64,000 nt of DNA, taken from Limosilactobacillus panis DSM 6035 (lineage in GTDB: Bacteria > Bacillota > Bacilli > Lactobacillales > Lactobacillaceae). The notes under the pieces were generated by a model that was given only the letters and a program-made list of their open reading frames with translations, did no database searches and was not told the DNA's origin. Position numbers and translations under genes: made by a program. Where the stretch lies: contig NZ_AZGM01000022.1 of assembly GCF_001435935.1 (NCBI RefSeq), positions 62,001-126,000 of the forward strand, in the 5' to 3' direction. Positions 1 through 10,149 of this stretch are shown one piece after another; the first letter of the stretch is position 1; every line of letters begins with the position of its first letter.

Positions 1-1112
1 GTCATCCCGGAAAGCTTATTGTACATCCGGAACAAGTTCTGGTAGGTAATGTTGGCCATGGTCTTGTTCTCTTCCTGAATCTTAACGCCTTCCTTGGCTT
101 CAATTGCCTGGTGGAGGCCATCGGAGAACCGCCGGCCTTGCATAACCCGACCGGTGAAGGAATCAACGATCAGGACTTCACCATCGGAAACTACGTAGTC
201 CTTGTCCAGGTGCATGATGTAGTTAGCACGCAGAGCCTGGTCAAGGTGGTGGGTCAAAGCGGTGTTCTCCGGATCATACAGGTTCTTCAGGTTGAAGTAC
301 TTTTCTGCCTTCTTGATCCCCTCATCGGTCAGGGAAACGGTCTTGGACTCCAGGTCCACCTTATAGTCGACTTCGTTCTTCAGCTGCTTAACGAAGCGGT
401 CCGTTTGCTTGTAAAGCTTAGAGGTTCCCGTCCCCGGTCCAGAAATGATCAGTGGTGTCCGGGCTTCATCAATCAGGATCGAGTCCACTTCGTCGACGAT
501 GGCGTAGTTTAGTCCCCGCTGAACCTGGTCCTCTTTGTATACCGCCATATTGTCACGGAGGTAGTCGAACCCGATTTCACTGTTGGTCGAGTACATGATA
601 TCTGCCTGGTAGGATTTCCGCTTCTCGTCCGGACTCATCTCGGAGTTGTTGATACCAACGCTGCAGCCCAACCAATTGTAAAGCTGTCCCATTTCGGTTG
701 CGTCACGTTTGGAAAGGTATTCGTTAACCGTAATAACGTGAACACCCTTCCCGGAAATTGCGTTAAGGTAAACCGGCATTGTAGCGGTCAAGGTCTTCCC
801 TTCACCGGTCTTCATTTCCGCAATGTTACCTTCGTGGAGGACGATTCCCCCCATAATCTGAACGTGGAATGGGTAAAGGCCGAGGACCCGCTTGGCTCCT
901 TCTCTGGCAACCGCGAATGCTTCGGGGAGCATCTTATCCAGTGATTCACCCTTTTGGTAGCGCTGACGGAATTCATCCGTCTTTGCTTTTAATTGATCAT
1001 CGCTCAAGTCAGCCATCGGTTTTGCATAGGCTTCAACTTTATTTGCGATTTTATTAATCCGCCGTAATTCACGGCGATCGCTTTCAATCCATTTTTTTAA
1101 AATGTTGGCCAT
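1..1112 (-). CDS. secA: Preprotein translocase ATPase SecA (5' part, runs off window)
   Basis: SecA is the ATP-driven motor that pushes unfolded preproteins through the SecYEG channel at the membrane. The minus strand reads from an ATG at 1112 to the window edge without a stop, giving about 370 residues of a protein usually near 790. The start [11 protein letters not shown] is typical of Firmicute SecA. Visible family motifs include the Walker A stretch MKTGEGKTL, the [16 protein letters not shown] helicase motif with Walker B, and the preprotein cross-linking domain after it. A ribosome binding site (AGGAAGG) lies just upstream. The 3' half, including the second ATPase domain and zinc-binding tail, is outside the window. 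The gene lies downstream of hpf, as in many lactobacilli. Confidence 0.97.
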   Translation of the reverse strand, partial: MANILKKWIESDRRELRRINKIANKVEAYAKPMADLSDDQLKAKTDEFRQRYQKGESLDKMLPEAFAVAREGAKRVLGLYPFHVQIMGGIVLHEGNIAEMKTGEGKTLTATMPVYLNAISGKGVHVITVNEYLSKRDATEMGQLYNWLGCSVGINNSEMSPDEKRKSYQADIMYSTNSEIGFDYLRDNMAVYKEDQVQRGLNYAIVDEVDSILIDEARTPLIISGPGTGTSKLYKQTDRFVKQLKNEVDYKVDLESKTVSLTDEGIKKAEKYFNLKNLYDPENTALTHHLDQALRANYIMHLDKDYVVSDGEVLIVDSFTGRVMQGRRFSDGLHQAIEAKEGVKIQEENKTMANITYQNLFRMYNKLSGM

Positions 1113-1278
1113 AAAAGCGTCCTTCCTAATTTATTTGGCTTGTTAGGTATGAAAAATACACTACTCAAGCCAATTATATTTTTAATTCTAACTGTAATAT
1201 TTTAACACGTTGAAGGAGGATTGAAAACTAAATCAAATCGATGTTAACAATGTTTCTGAATTGCAGCCCTGTTAAATA

Positions 1279-1324
1279 AAATAGACCCCGGCAGTTGGGA
1301 AAATCCCCCCACCGAAGTCTATTT
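1279..1324 (-). terminator. Rho-independent terminator after hpf
   Basis: The arms AAATAGAC and GTCTATTT enclose a G/C-rich inner stem. On the minus strand a T-rich tail follows. It separates hpf from secA, so secA probably has its own promoter in 1113-1278. Confidence 0.75.
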
Positions 1325-1355
1325 ATAGTGAGACTAAACTCACCGATCAAGCGGT

Positions 1356-1898
1356 TTATTCCGCTTCGATTAAGCCGTAACGGCCATCACGACGCCGATA
1401 AACAATGCTGGTTCCATCAGTTTCTGCATCTTGGAATACAAAGAAATCATGACCTAACATGTCCATTTGCAGGACGGCTTCTTCAGGATCCATTGGTTTC
1501 AATGAAACTTGCTTTGTCCGCACAATCTTTAATTCATCGCCATTGGCTGCTTCATCGTCAGATGGCACAAATTCAAGGTTCTTAAATCCTTTTTCACGGG
1601 ACTTGCGGTTAACCTTGGTCTTGTACTTACGAATTTGACGTTCCAACTTATCAGTAACCAGGTCGACACTTCCATACATGTCGTTAGAAGTTTCTTCAGC
1701 CCGTAAAGTTAAGTATGGTAATGGGATAGTAACCTCAACCTTGTAAGTACGGTTAGGATAAACCTTCAAGTTCACGTGGGCGGTAGCTTCAACACTATCC
1801 TCAAAGAATTTTTGAAGCTTGGTAATCCGCTTTACAACATAGTCACGGATTGCATCAGTAACTTCGACATTTTCACCACGAATATTGAACTTTAACAT
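1356..1898 (-). CDS. hpf: Long-form ribosome hibernation promoting factor
   Basis: Long HPF binds the 30S decoding region and dimerises 70S ribosomes into inactive 100S particles in stationary phase or stress. The 180-residue protein starts MLKFNIRGENVEVTDAI and has the N-terminal S30AE domain (about residues 1-100), a charged linker, and the C-terminal dimerisation domain (about 120-180) with the conserved segment QMDMLGHDFFVF. The length matches the long form of Gram-positive bacteria. The start has a strong AAAGGAG site. It is monocistronic between its own promoter and terminator. Location between comFC and secA is the usual Firmicute order. Confidence 0.96.
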   Translation of the reverse strand: MLKFNIRGENVEVTDAIRDYVVKRITKLQKFFEDSVEATAHVNLKVYPNRTYKVEVTIPLPYLTLRAEETSNDMYGSVDLVTDKLERQIRKYKTKVNRKSREKGFKNLEFVPSDDEAANGDELKIVRTKQVSLKPMDPEEAVLQMDMLGHDFFVFQDAETDGTSIVYRRRDGRYGLIEAE

Positions 1899-1974
1899 TG
1901 TACTTCTCTCCTTTCAGTCCAAGCAATCGCTTGATCTGATATCAGAAGGACCACTCTTCTCATATCCTACTTTT

Positions 1975-2003
1975 ATTATAGTGTACTTGTGATTAATTAA
2001 CAA
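1975..2003 (-). promoter_or_regulatory. Sigma-A promoter of hpf
   Basis: On the minus strand a TTGTTA -35 box is followed after 17 bases by a perfect TATAAT -10 box, about 77 bases before the hpf start. The -35 lies in an inverted repeat (TTGTTAATTAATCACAA) that resembles a Rex half-site pair but has a spacer one base too short. Confidence 0.7.
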
Positions 2004-2030
2004 ATTTATTCACAAATCCTTTAAAAGAAT

Positions 2031-2705
2031 TTAACGCGCTAAAGAAATACTTATAACCTCCCGGGCACCGGCCTTGTGAATTAACGCGGCGGCATGGTAG
2101 AGAGTCCGCCCCGTCGTGTACACATCATCGACAAGGAGGACCGTCTGATCGACCAACTGGCAGTCATCTACCAGGCAAAACGGCTGCTTGGTTGCTAACC
2201 GCTCCTGGCGGGTTTTCTTTGACTGCGCTTGCTTGCTTTTCTGGCGGGTTTGCAAGCATTCAGTGATCTTTACCCCCGTTAGTAAGCCACCCACCTGGTT
2301 AAAGCCGCGCGTTTTCATCGTAGTCGGCGTCACCGGGATCGGCACTACCCGGTCGGCTTTAGCGGCCTGAATTGCCTGCACAAACTCATCATGGAAAACG
2401 TGGCGCATCATGTAGTCCCCATTGAACTTGTACTGTTGCATAAACGCCTTCATTGCGTCGTTATAGCGATAAAGTGCTCGGTGTTTGAGGTGCCAACCAT
2501 ACTTTTCTTGCCAAGCCTGGCACTCTGCACAGAGCATGGCTGCCTCCTTGGGCCGACCACAACCGGGGCACCGCCCGGCCCCAATTTTGGCAAAGCCCTG
2601 CTGACACTGCGGGCAAATAACCGGAAAGCTGATTTTGTCCGGCCAGAGGAGGTCCTTGATTGTTAAGCGGTAGGTCAGCGCTTTTTTACAGATGAGACAC
2701 TTCAC
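2031..2705 (-). CDS. comFC: ComFC phosphoribosyltransferase-like competence protein
   Basis: ComFC is needed for internalisation and processing of DNA during natural transformation. This 224-residue protein has an N-terminal zinc-finger-like part (CLICKKALTY, then CPQC, CPGCGR and CAEC pairs in residues 1-60) and a C-terminal phosphoribosyltransferase fold with the PRPP-binding segment TVLLVDDVYTTGRTL (about residues 185-202). It overlaps the end of comFA by 20 bases, so the two are translated as an operon. The reading frame is intact although its partner comFA is frameshifted, so any role in transformation is doubtful in this strain. Confidence 0.92.
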   Translation of the reverse strand: MKCLICKKALTYRLTIKDLLWPDKISFPVICPQCQQGFAKIGAGRCPGCGRPKEAAMLCAECQAWQEKYGWHLKHRALYRYNDAMKAFMQQYKFNGDYMMRHVFHDEFVQAIQAAKADRVVPIPVTPTTMKTRGFNQVGGLLTGVKITECLQTRQKSKQAQSKKTRQERLATKQPFCLVDDCQLVDQTVLLVDDVYTTGRTLYHAAALIHKAGAREVISISLAR

Positions 2706-4025
2706 TTTGGCAATCCCGCCCCTTCCTGTTCATCGAGTTAATCTGCCTGACGGCCTGCTGAACGTTCTTACGGTGGGCACTAACCCAGAAGCCAACGTGA
2801 CCCGTAGGGCGTTTAGCAGACCGGCCTGCCCGTCCCGCAATTTGTACCAGTGCTGCGGTAGAAAAGATTTCGTCATCTGCCCCCAGAACCAGGACATCAA
2901 TCTCCGGAAAGGTGACCCCCCGTTCCAGGATGGACGTCGTAATTAAGAAAGTGTACAGGTGATCCCGCATCCCCTGAACCTTGCTCAAGCGATGAGGATC
3001 GCTCGCGTGAACGGTTGTAAACTTTAACCCCGTAAGTGACCGCCGGCAGGCCGCCGCAACGGGGGCTAAGTCATCAACGTGGGAGACAAACAGGAGAAAG
3101 CGGTGTTTATTAGCCACCGCTAACCGCATTCGGCGCAAAAGACTTGCCGGCAATGTCCCCTTTTTGACCTGGTGCCGCCACCGGGGAGCTAAGTAGCGGT
3201 GAATGATGGGCAGCAAGGCCCCGTGATAACGCAAGGGTAAGTAAGTAACCGCTAGTTGCTGGCGGCGAACCTGCTTAATCATCCCCGTGCTCGGGGTTGC
3301 CGTCAAATACAAAATTCCCCCATTTTTCTTAACTGCCTGCCGACTGGCAAAAAATAAGGCCGGGCTAGCAGCAAAGGGAAAAGCATCCACCTCGTCGATA
3401 ATCAGGTTGTCGAATGCGTGGTAGAAGCGTAACAACTGGTGGGTCGTGCAAATCGTCAGCTGGGCATAGTGGTACGGCAACTCCTGATGGGCATGTAGAA
3501 TCGCCATATCCGTATTAGCAAAGGCTGCCTGGAGGCGCGGGTAAAGTTCCAAAAAACGTCTACCCGGGGTGAGGCAATCGCAATTCGTTCCCGTCGCGCC
3601 AGACAGGCTGCCAGTCCTTTAAACATCATTTCGGTTTTACCGGCCCCCGTCACTGCCCACAATAGCTGTCGCTGGTGGTCCTTCATCCGTGACGCCACCT
3701 GCTTTGCCGCCCTTTCCTGAAGCGGCGATAGCTGGCCGTGCCAGCTTAAGACGGGCTTCTTAACCGTAAATTGATTTGGTTCTAGAACATGATAAAATTT
3801 ATCTAGTGTTGACACCCGTCCTAAATTAATGCAGTGGGGACAATAATACTCGCCATTAGGCAGTGCTGCCAACCGTTTGGGCGTTTCGGTATTACACCGG
3901 TAGCAGCGAATGGTCTGGGCATGAACCGCGATTGTCGGTAAGACTTTAATTGCCGGATCAGCCTGCTGTTGCTGGTCAACCCAGTTCACCAAGACCCGGC
4001 GGCCGTAATAATTACTCTTATCCAT
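2686..4025 (-). pseudogene. comFA: ComFA DNA helicase, frameshifted in a T-run
   Basis: ComFA is the DEAD-like ATPase that helps pull single-stranded DNA into the cell during transformation. The 5' part (4025 to about 3552) carries a four-cysteine zinc motif (CYRC and CPHC) and the Walker A AVTGAGKTEM. The 3' part carries LIIDEVDAFPF (DEVD box) and the motif VI segment QIAGRAGRS. They sit in different frames. After ASPRVDV the frame is lost at a run of six T on the minus strand (3551-3556); one more T would restore VDVFLELYPRL and give a normal 446-residue protein. This is either a true one-base deletion or a homopolymer sequencing error. ATG 4025 is the natural start. Confidence 0.92.
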
Positions 4026-4091
4026 TTAACCCCCTCCACTTATTAATTACGTTAACAAAATAATCATGCACGAAAGAAGAGCAACCAAATT

Positions 4092-4736
4092 ATGAATGAA
4101 CCATTTTTGACCATTGCCAAAGACACTGCTTTTGAGCTGGTAATTAAAAAGTCCCGCTTCATCTGCTCACTGAAGCGGGTTAATAGTGAAACTGCTGCTC
4201 AAGAGTTTATTAAGGAAATCCAAGCGCAAAATAAAAAGGCGAATCATAACTGTTTCGCCTATATGATTGGTGATAATGACCAGGTCCAGCGAGAGAGTGA
4301 CAACGGAGAACCCAGTGGCACAGCCGGGGTCCCCATCCTTGAATCCCTCCAGTTAGCCAAGTTACACAACGTCGTCGCCGTCGTTACCCGTTACTTTGGC
4401 GGAATCAAGTTAGGGGCCGGTGGCCTAATCCGGGCATACAGCAACGTCACGACAAAGGCCATCCACCAGGCGGGCCTCGTCCAGCGTATCCAGCAAGCAA
4501 CGCTGAACATTACCGTTTCTTACCGCCAACATGACCCCCTGCTTTATTATTTAAAGGAAAAGCAGCTTGAGATTGCTAACGAACAGTACGGGGCTAACGT
4601 TATCACAAGCGTATTCGTCGATACGGATCAAGTTAAGACCACTATTCAGGACCTAACGAACCGCTTTAACGACCAATTAGAAATCAGTGAGGGTGAGAAA
4701 CGTTTCAACGAGCTCCCTTTTGAATCACAAAAATAA
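4092..4736 (+). CDS. yvyE: YigZ/IMPACT family protein
   Basis: Proteins of the YigZ (UPF0029/IMPACT) family are conserved but poorly defined; IMPACT homologues act in translational control. The 214-residue protein has the N-terminal UPF0029 domain with the family signature around EPSGTAGVPILE and VTRYFGGIKLGAGGL (about residues 75-120), followed by the DUF1949 ferredoxin-like C-terminal domain. It is divergently transcribed from comFA with a 66-base gap, an arrangement seen in other Firmicutes. The length is normal and the frame intact. Confidence 0.93.
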   Translation: MNEPFLTIAKDTAFELVIKKSRFICSLKRVNSETAAQEFIKEIQAQNKKANHNCFAYMIGDNDQVQRESDNGEPSGTAGVPILESLQLAKLHNVVAVVTRYFGGIKLGAGGLIRAYSNVTTKAIHQAGLVQRIQQATLNITVSYRQHDPLLYYLKEKQLEIANEQYGANVITSVFVDTDQVKTTIQDLTNRFNDQLEISEGEKRFNELPFESQK

Positions 4737-4746
4737 TTCAGCATTC

Positions 4747-4784
4747 AAAAAAAGGATTGGCGCAAAGTTTGCCAATCCTTTTTT
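4747..4784. terminator. Bidirectional terminator between convergent genes
   Basis: The stem AAAAAGGATTGGC / GCCAATCCTTTTT has A and T runs on both sides, so it can stop transcription from both the YigZ gene and the kimA operon. Its right end overlaps the stop codon of the small membrane protein gene. Confidence 0.85.
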
Positions 4785-5043
4785 AAGCTAAGACAACTTC
4801 TAGAATATCAAGAACAATGATGAAGGCGAGTAAACTGCCCAGTCCCCACAGCAAGTGGCGGTCATGAGAGTTACCTGCCTTAATTTTTTGCCAGTTAAAG
4901 CCCACATATGCAGCCAGAATCAGCACACAACCAACAATTCCATACAGTCCGGAATGAAAGCCGCGGTTATCAATCGAGTAACTAGCGGTGAACACTAGTC
5001 CCAGCGCAAATGCAAGCCCAAATAGCGTCTCTTTTATCTTCAT
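4783..5043 (-). CDS. Small three-helix membrane protein of unknown function
   Basis: I do not recognise this family. The predicted 86-residue protein starts MKIKETLFGLAFALG and has three hydrophobic segments (roughly residues 6-21, 32-48 and 64-84) with a short polar loop KIKAGNSHDRH before the last. I chose ATG 5043 because a GGTGG site lies about 7 bases upstream; longer starts would run into kimA. Only 13 bases separate it from the kimA stop, so the two are almost certainly co-transcribed. It could be an accessory or regulatory subunit of the transporter, but that is inference from position only. Confidence 0.75.
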   Translation of the reverse strand: MKIKETLFGLAFALGLVFTASYSIDNRGFHSGLYGIVGCVLILAAYVGFNWQKIKAGNSHDRHLLWGLGSLLAFIIVLDILEVVLA

Positions 5044-5056
5044 GTTTGACCACCAA

Positions 5057-6895
5057 CTATTCATGCAAGTGGTAGTTGTAACTAGCAACAATAATATTTT
5101 CCCGTGAATTCAGCACTGCCCGCAGGCGAACACTGGTCTGGTTGTGCAGTGCCAGTTGCCATGGGTGCTTAGGAATAAACTGGGGAACCAGAACCGTGGT
5201 TGAATAGTTCCGGGCCTCCGCCCGCTTAGCAATGACATCGACAAACCGCAATGTTGGCTTGGCAATCGACCGGTATGAGGAGTGGATATCCACAAAACGA
5301 ACGTCGGGATATTCTGCCTTAAACTCGTTGGCGGTCTTATGCTCCTTCCCCGGGTTCTCATCAAACGAGACGTGCATGGCAATGACATAGTCACCAATTG
5401 ACCGGGCGTAGTTGATTGCCCCCCGGGTCACCCGGGTAACGTTACCGACCAGGACAATAACCGTGGCCCCATCATAATCGTGGAGCTGGACCTTTGTCTT
5501 TTCGGCCACCAGGAGTTGGGCGGCAACCTTAATGTAGTGCGAATGAATCCGGTGGAACATGTACAACAGCAATGGCATGATAATCAGGTAAGGCCATACG
5601 TTATTGAAGTGTTGCCAGAACAGGAAAGCCACCAGGCAGAAGGAAATTACGGCACCGACAAAGTTAATAAAGGCCTTGGCGGGCCAAATTCCTTGCCGGG
5701 TCCGGAACCAGTGGATAATCATCCCTGATTGCGAGAGCGTGAACGGTACAAAGACCCCGACGGCATACAAGGGAATCAGGTTGTTCGTTTGCCCATGGAA
5801 AATCACAATGAGGACAATCGCCCCAATTGCCAGGGAAATAATTCCGTTAGAATAGCCAAGCCGGTCCCCGCGGTCCATGAACGCGTGGGGCATGTACTTA
5901 TCCTTGGCCATGTTGAAGGCCAGAATTGGGAAGGTAGAAAAACCAGTGTTAGCGGCAACTGCAAGAATCATCGCCGTTGACAGTTGTAGCAGGTAGAAGC
6001 CAAGGCCGTGGCCCCCAAAGATTGTCAGGGCAATCTGCGAAAGGACGGTTGTCCGACCATTTGGGACGATCCCAATGAAAAAGCTGAAGAAGATAATGGC
6101 AATGAAGAAGGTTGCCAGGATGGCACTCATAATTGCCAGAGTTGTTGCCGCGTTCTTCTCCTTCGGCTTATTAAAGTTTGGCACGGCATTACTTACCGCT
6201 TCCACCCCCGTCAGTGAGGATGAACCAGCCGAGAACGCCCGAATAAACAGGACGTAAGACATTCCGGCAACCGGAGTTCCATAGTCCGCCGGTGCCTGGT
6301 AATGGATATGGCCAGTCATGATGTTGTAAATACCGACCGCGATCATGATGAAGATCATGATTACGAAGAAGTAGACGGGCACCATCAGGAAATTAGCACT
6401 TTCACTCATCCCCCGTAGGTTCATAAACATGATTAGCAAGACAATAATAATTGCGATGGGAATCGAGAACCGGTATAAGGCGGGGACGGCCGAGGTAATC
6501 GCCTCAACCCCAGAGGTCGTTGAAACCGCAACGGTCAACATGTAGTCAACTAGTAGTGATCCCCCGGCAAACAACCCCCCGTTGCTTCCCCAGTTTTCAG
6601 TGGCAACCACGTAGGCTCCACCGCCACTTGGGTATGCATGGATAATTTGTTGGTATGACAAAGTAATGGCCAACAGTAAGACCAGCACGATTGCTGCAAT
6701 GGGGATTGAGTACCACAGTGCCGCTGCCGATAGCGTGATCAAGACCGTTGTAATCTGTTCAGGACCATATGCAACTGACGAAATAGCATCTGACGAAAGC
6801 ATTGCCAAAGCCTTAAACTTCGTAAGGTGCGTCTGACCCTCATCAAGGGTCTTTAACGGTTTCCCAATTAATACACGTTTAAGATAACGCCACAT
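5057..6895 (-). CDS. kimA: KimA-type potassium importer (APC superfamily)
   Basis: The protein closely follows the B. subtilis KimA (YdaO) pattern: 612 residues, a start of the type IGKPLK...KALAMLSSDAISSVAYG, about twelve membrane helices (to about residue 460), and a C-terminal cytoplasmic UspA-like domain that ends with HSSYRS and VLVPQFIPK. KimA is a high-affinity proton-coupled K+ importer inhibited by cyclic di-AMP binding to the cytoplasmic domain. The start has GGAGG six bases upstream. In Bacillus a c-di-AMP riboswitch precedes this gene; the leader here is too short to hold one. DarA, another c-di-AMP binder, is encoded at 26775-27098. Confidence 0.9.
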   Translation of the reverse strand: MWRYLKRVLIGKPLKTLDEGQTHLTKFKALAMLSSDAISSVAYGPEQITTVLITLSAAALWYSIPIAAIVLVLLLAITLSYQQIIHAYPSGGGAYVVATENWGSNGGLFAGGSLLVDYMLTVAVSTTSGVEAITSAVPALYRFSIPIAIIIVLLIMFMNLRGMSESANFLMVPVYFFVIMIFIMIAVGIYNIMTGHIHYQAPADYGTPVAGMSYVLFIRAFSAGSSSLTGVEAVSNAVPNFNKPKEKNAATTLAIMSAILATFFIAIIFFSFFIGIVPNGRTTVLSQIALTIFGGHGLGFYLLQLSTAMILAVAANTGFSTFPILAFNMAKDKYMPHAFMDRGDRLGYSNGIISLAIGAIVLIVIFHGQTNNLIPLYAVGVFVPFTLSQSGMIIHWFRTRQGIWPAKAFINFVGAVISFCLVAFLFWQHFNNVWPYLIIMPLLLYMFHRIHSHYIKVAAQLLVAEKTKVQLHDYDGATVIVLVGNVTRVTRGAINYARSIGDYVIAMHVSFDENPGKEHKTANEFKAEYPDVRFVDIHSSYRSIAKPTLRFVDVIAKRAEARNYSTTVLVPQFIPKHPWQLALHNQTSVRLRAVLNSRENIIVASYNYHLHE

Positions 6896-6954
6896 AGCTA
6901 TCCTCCCTACACATATATTTTTACTTCAATATTATTAATCCTTATGACTGAACA

Positions 6955-6983
6955 ATGTTACAACTAATTATCCTACTTTGCAA
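6955..6983 (-). promoter_or_regulatory. Probable promoter of kimA
   Basis: On the minus strand TTGCAA and TAACAT are 17 bases apart, 60 bases before the kimA start and downstream of the groEL terminator. The leader it would give is only about 50 bases. Confidence 0.5.
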
Positions 6984-7033
6984 TTATCATTGCGACGATT
7001 ATTTTTCTTTTTTCGAAAAATTTCCCGGGAAAT

Positions 7034-7066
7034 AAAAAAAGGACCGTCAAAGCAGTCCCCTTTTTT
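7034..7066 (-). terminator. Terminator of the groESL operon
   Basis: On the minus strand the hairpin GGACTGCTTTGACGGTCC is followed by seven T, 18 bases after the groEL stop codon. Confidence 0.85.
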
Positions 7067-7083
7067 GATAGTTAAGTTGGCAA

Positions 7084-8709
<1,626 letters not shown>

Positions 8710-8762
8710 TCACCTCAAAATAGAATAGATTTTATTTAAGCGATTATATTATGATTCAACAA

Positions 8763-9047
8763 CTAGTCGAGAACTGCGACTAAGTCCTTTTCGTGAACAA
8801 CCAGGTACTTTTCACCGTCGTATTCAACTTCATTGCCGGCATACTTGTCAAACAATACCCGGTCGCCTTCCTTAACAGCTGGAGCAAGCTTTTGTCCATT
8901 GTCGAGGGTCCGACCTTCGCCAACAGCAATAACCTTACCAGTAGTTGGCTTTTCCTTTACGTTGGAAGCAAGGACAATTCCGCCAACTGTCTTTTCTTCT
9001 TCAGTTTCAGCTTTAAGAACAACGCGATCTCCTAATGGTTTTAACAC
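8763..9047 (-). CDS. groES: Co-chaperonin GroES (Hsp10)
   Basis: GroES forms the seven-subunit lid of the GroEL chamber. The 94-residue protein starts [20 protein letters not shown], carries the mobile loop [17 protein letters not shown] (about residues 18-34) and ends with [14 protein letters not shown]. The length is typical. A GGAGG site lies upstream of ATG 9047. It is first in the groES-groEL operon. Confidence 0.99.
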   Translation of the reverse strand: MLKPLGDRVVLKAETEEEKTVGGIVLASNVKEKPTTGKVIAVGEGRTLDNGQKLAPAVKEGDRVLFDKYAGNEVEYDGEKYLVVHEKDLVAVLD

Positions 9048-9083
9048 GTTAATCCCTCCATCTTGTTAATTTAGTATTTGCTT

Positions 9084-9110
9084 TTAGCACTCTTGCTTGT
9101 TAAGTGCTAA
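9084..9110 (-). promoter_or_regulatory. CIRCE operator (HrcA binding site)
   Basis: TTAGCACTC, nine bases, then AAGTGCTAA matches the CIRCE consensus TTAGCACTC-N9-GAGTGCTAA with one change. It lies between the -10 box and the groES start, where bound HrcA represses groESL until heat shock. This is established for the family; hrcA itself is not in the window. Confidence 0.95.
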
Positions 9111-9121
9111 CCACAATTTCT

Positions 9122-9149
9122 ACTATACCATCTTTTTTTCAAAAAGCAA
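9122..9149 (-). promoter_or_regulatory. Promoter of groESL
   Basis: On the minus strand TTGCTT and TATAGT are 16 bases apart, placing the transcription start just before the CIRCE repeat. Confidence 0.75.
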
Positions 9150-9191
9150 TAATAAAGTTTGACTAATTTTGACTTTTAACTTTATCCCCGA

Positions 9192-9241
9192 AATAAAAAG
9201 GGCCCTGGCACCCAGAAAATACTGGCTACTAGCGCTCTTTT
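9192..9241 (-). terminator. Imperfect hairpin terminator after rex
   Basis: On the minus strand a long stem with several mismatches, closed by CCAG...CTGG, ends in GGGCCCTTTTTATTT. It lies 36 bases after the rex stop. The imperfect stem lowers certainty. Confidence 0.55.
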
Positions 9242-9276
9242 AAGTTAGGAAGGACAAACGAGGGTCCGTCGGCTTC

Positions 9277-9918
9277 CTAGTCGTTGTCATTAGAGTAGTT
9301 CTTAATAAAGTAGATTAAGGTTTGAAGTTCGTTTGTCAGATCAATGTTTTGAACTTGGACACCCTTCGGCACGGACAGGCGAACAGGTGAGAAGTTCAGG
9401 ATTCCCTTTACCCCAGCATCAACCAGCTGGTCGGTAACGTCCTGAGCCTTGTCCCCTGGTACGGTCAGAATAACAATATCAATCTGCTGTTCCTGGAGTT
9501 GCTTTTTAATGTCACTGGCCGGGTATACCGGGATTCCACTCTTGATCTTGTTTGCCAGTTCCGGCTTGTTGTCAAAAGCAGCACTGATCCGCAGGTTAGT
9601 GTCTTGGTGGAAGTTGAAGTTCAGTAAGGCACTTCCTAAGCTGCCGACCCCAACCAGGGCGACACTGACCAGAGAGTCCTGGTGCAAGATTCCTTTAAAG
9701 AATTTCAAAAGGCTGGCAACGTCATAGCCGTAGCCCCGCTTTCCGAGTTCCCCAAAGTAAGAGAAGTCCCGCCGAATGGTTGCAGAATCAACTTGAACGG
9801 CCTCTGATAATTCAGTCGAAGAAACCCGTTCCTTCTTTGCGTTTAGCAGTATCGTCAAATAACGATAGTAAATTGGTAAGCGCCGTGCTGTTGCGCGTGG
9901 TATTTTTTTGGTAGCCAT
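9277..9918 (-). CDS. rex: Redox-sensing transcriptional repressor Rex
   Basis: Rex represses fermentation and respiration genes when NAD+ is high and leaves DNA when NADH rises. The 213-residue protein has an N-terminal winged helix (about residues 1-80, with [20 protein letters not shown] as recognition region) and a Rossmann NAD(H) domain with [11 protein letters not shown] (about residues 89-99). The C-terminal helix that swaps in the dimer is present. ATG 9918 is preceded by a G-rich site. The rex/ydiF/groESL neighbourhood matches that of Bacillus. Candidate targets inside this window are adhE and cydABCD. Confidence 0.97.
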   Translation of the reverse strand: MATKKIPRATARRLPIYYRYLTILLNAKKERVSSTELSEAVQVDSATIRRDFSYFGELGKRGYGYDVASLLKFFKGILHQDSLVSVALVGVGSLGSALLNFNFHQDTNLRISAAFDNKPELANKIKSGIPVYPASDIKKQLQEQQIDIVILTVPGDKAQDVTDQLVDAGVKGILNFSPVRLSVPKGVQVQNIDLTNELQTLIYFIKNYSNDND

Positions 9919-10049
9919 CTTTGTCCCCCTGTTTCTTTACTCCAACCATTATTATTCTCCCGGCCAATCGCCGGATTCTTGGGATTTTTGACTGGTTGGG
10001 TGCACTTGTGAAATTCATTTCCTAATTATTCTAGCAATTTTCATCAATT

Positions 10050-10067
10050 TTGTGAAGCGGTATACAA
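10050..10067. promoter_or_regulatory. Possible Rex operator between rex and ydiF
   Basis: TTGTGAAGCGGTATACAA keeps the 18-base spacing of the Rex consensus TTGTGA-N6-TCACAA; the left half is perfect and the right half matches four of six. It could serve rex autoregulation. Sequence match only. Confidence 0.4.
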
Positions 10068-10104
10068 AACAATTTTACCTTTTTAACTAAATTGAAATGA
10101 AATC

Positions 10105-10113
10105 TGCTAAAAT
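10105..10113 (+). promoter_or_regulatory. Extended -10 promoter of ydiF
   Basis: TGCTAAAAT, an extended -10 element, lies 36 bases before the ydiF start codon; no good -35 box is visible at 17 bases. Confidence 0.45.
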
Positions 10114-10149
10114 AAACACTGTTATCATATGATTTAGCGAGGTTTCAAA

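Noticed and set aside
111-512. Plus-strand reading frames lying opposite secA, groEL, dnaX and other genes
   Set aside because: They lack ribosome sites and family features and lie antisense to clearly conserved genes, so they are chance open frames.
1984-2001. Rex operator in the hpf promoter
   Set aside because: TTGTTA and TCACAA are both present, but the spacer is five bases where Rex requires six, and hpf is not a usual Rex target.
6896-7033. ydaO-type cyclic di-AMP riboswitch before kimA
   Set aside because: The space between the groEL terminator and the kimA start is under 140 bases, with a promoter inside it leaving about 50 bases of leader; the conserved riboswitch segments are not visible.
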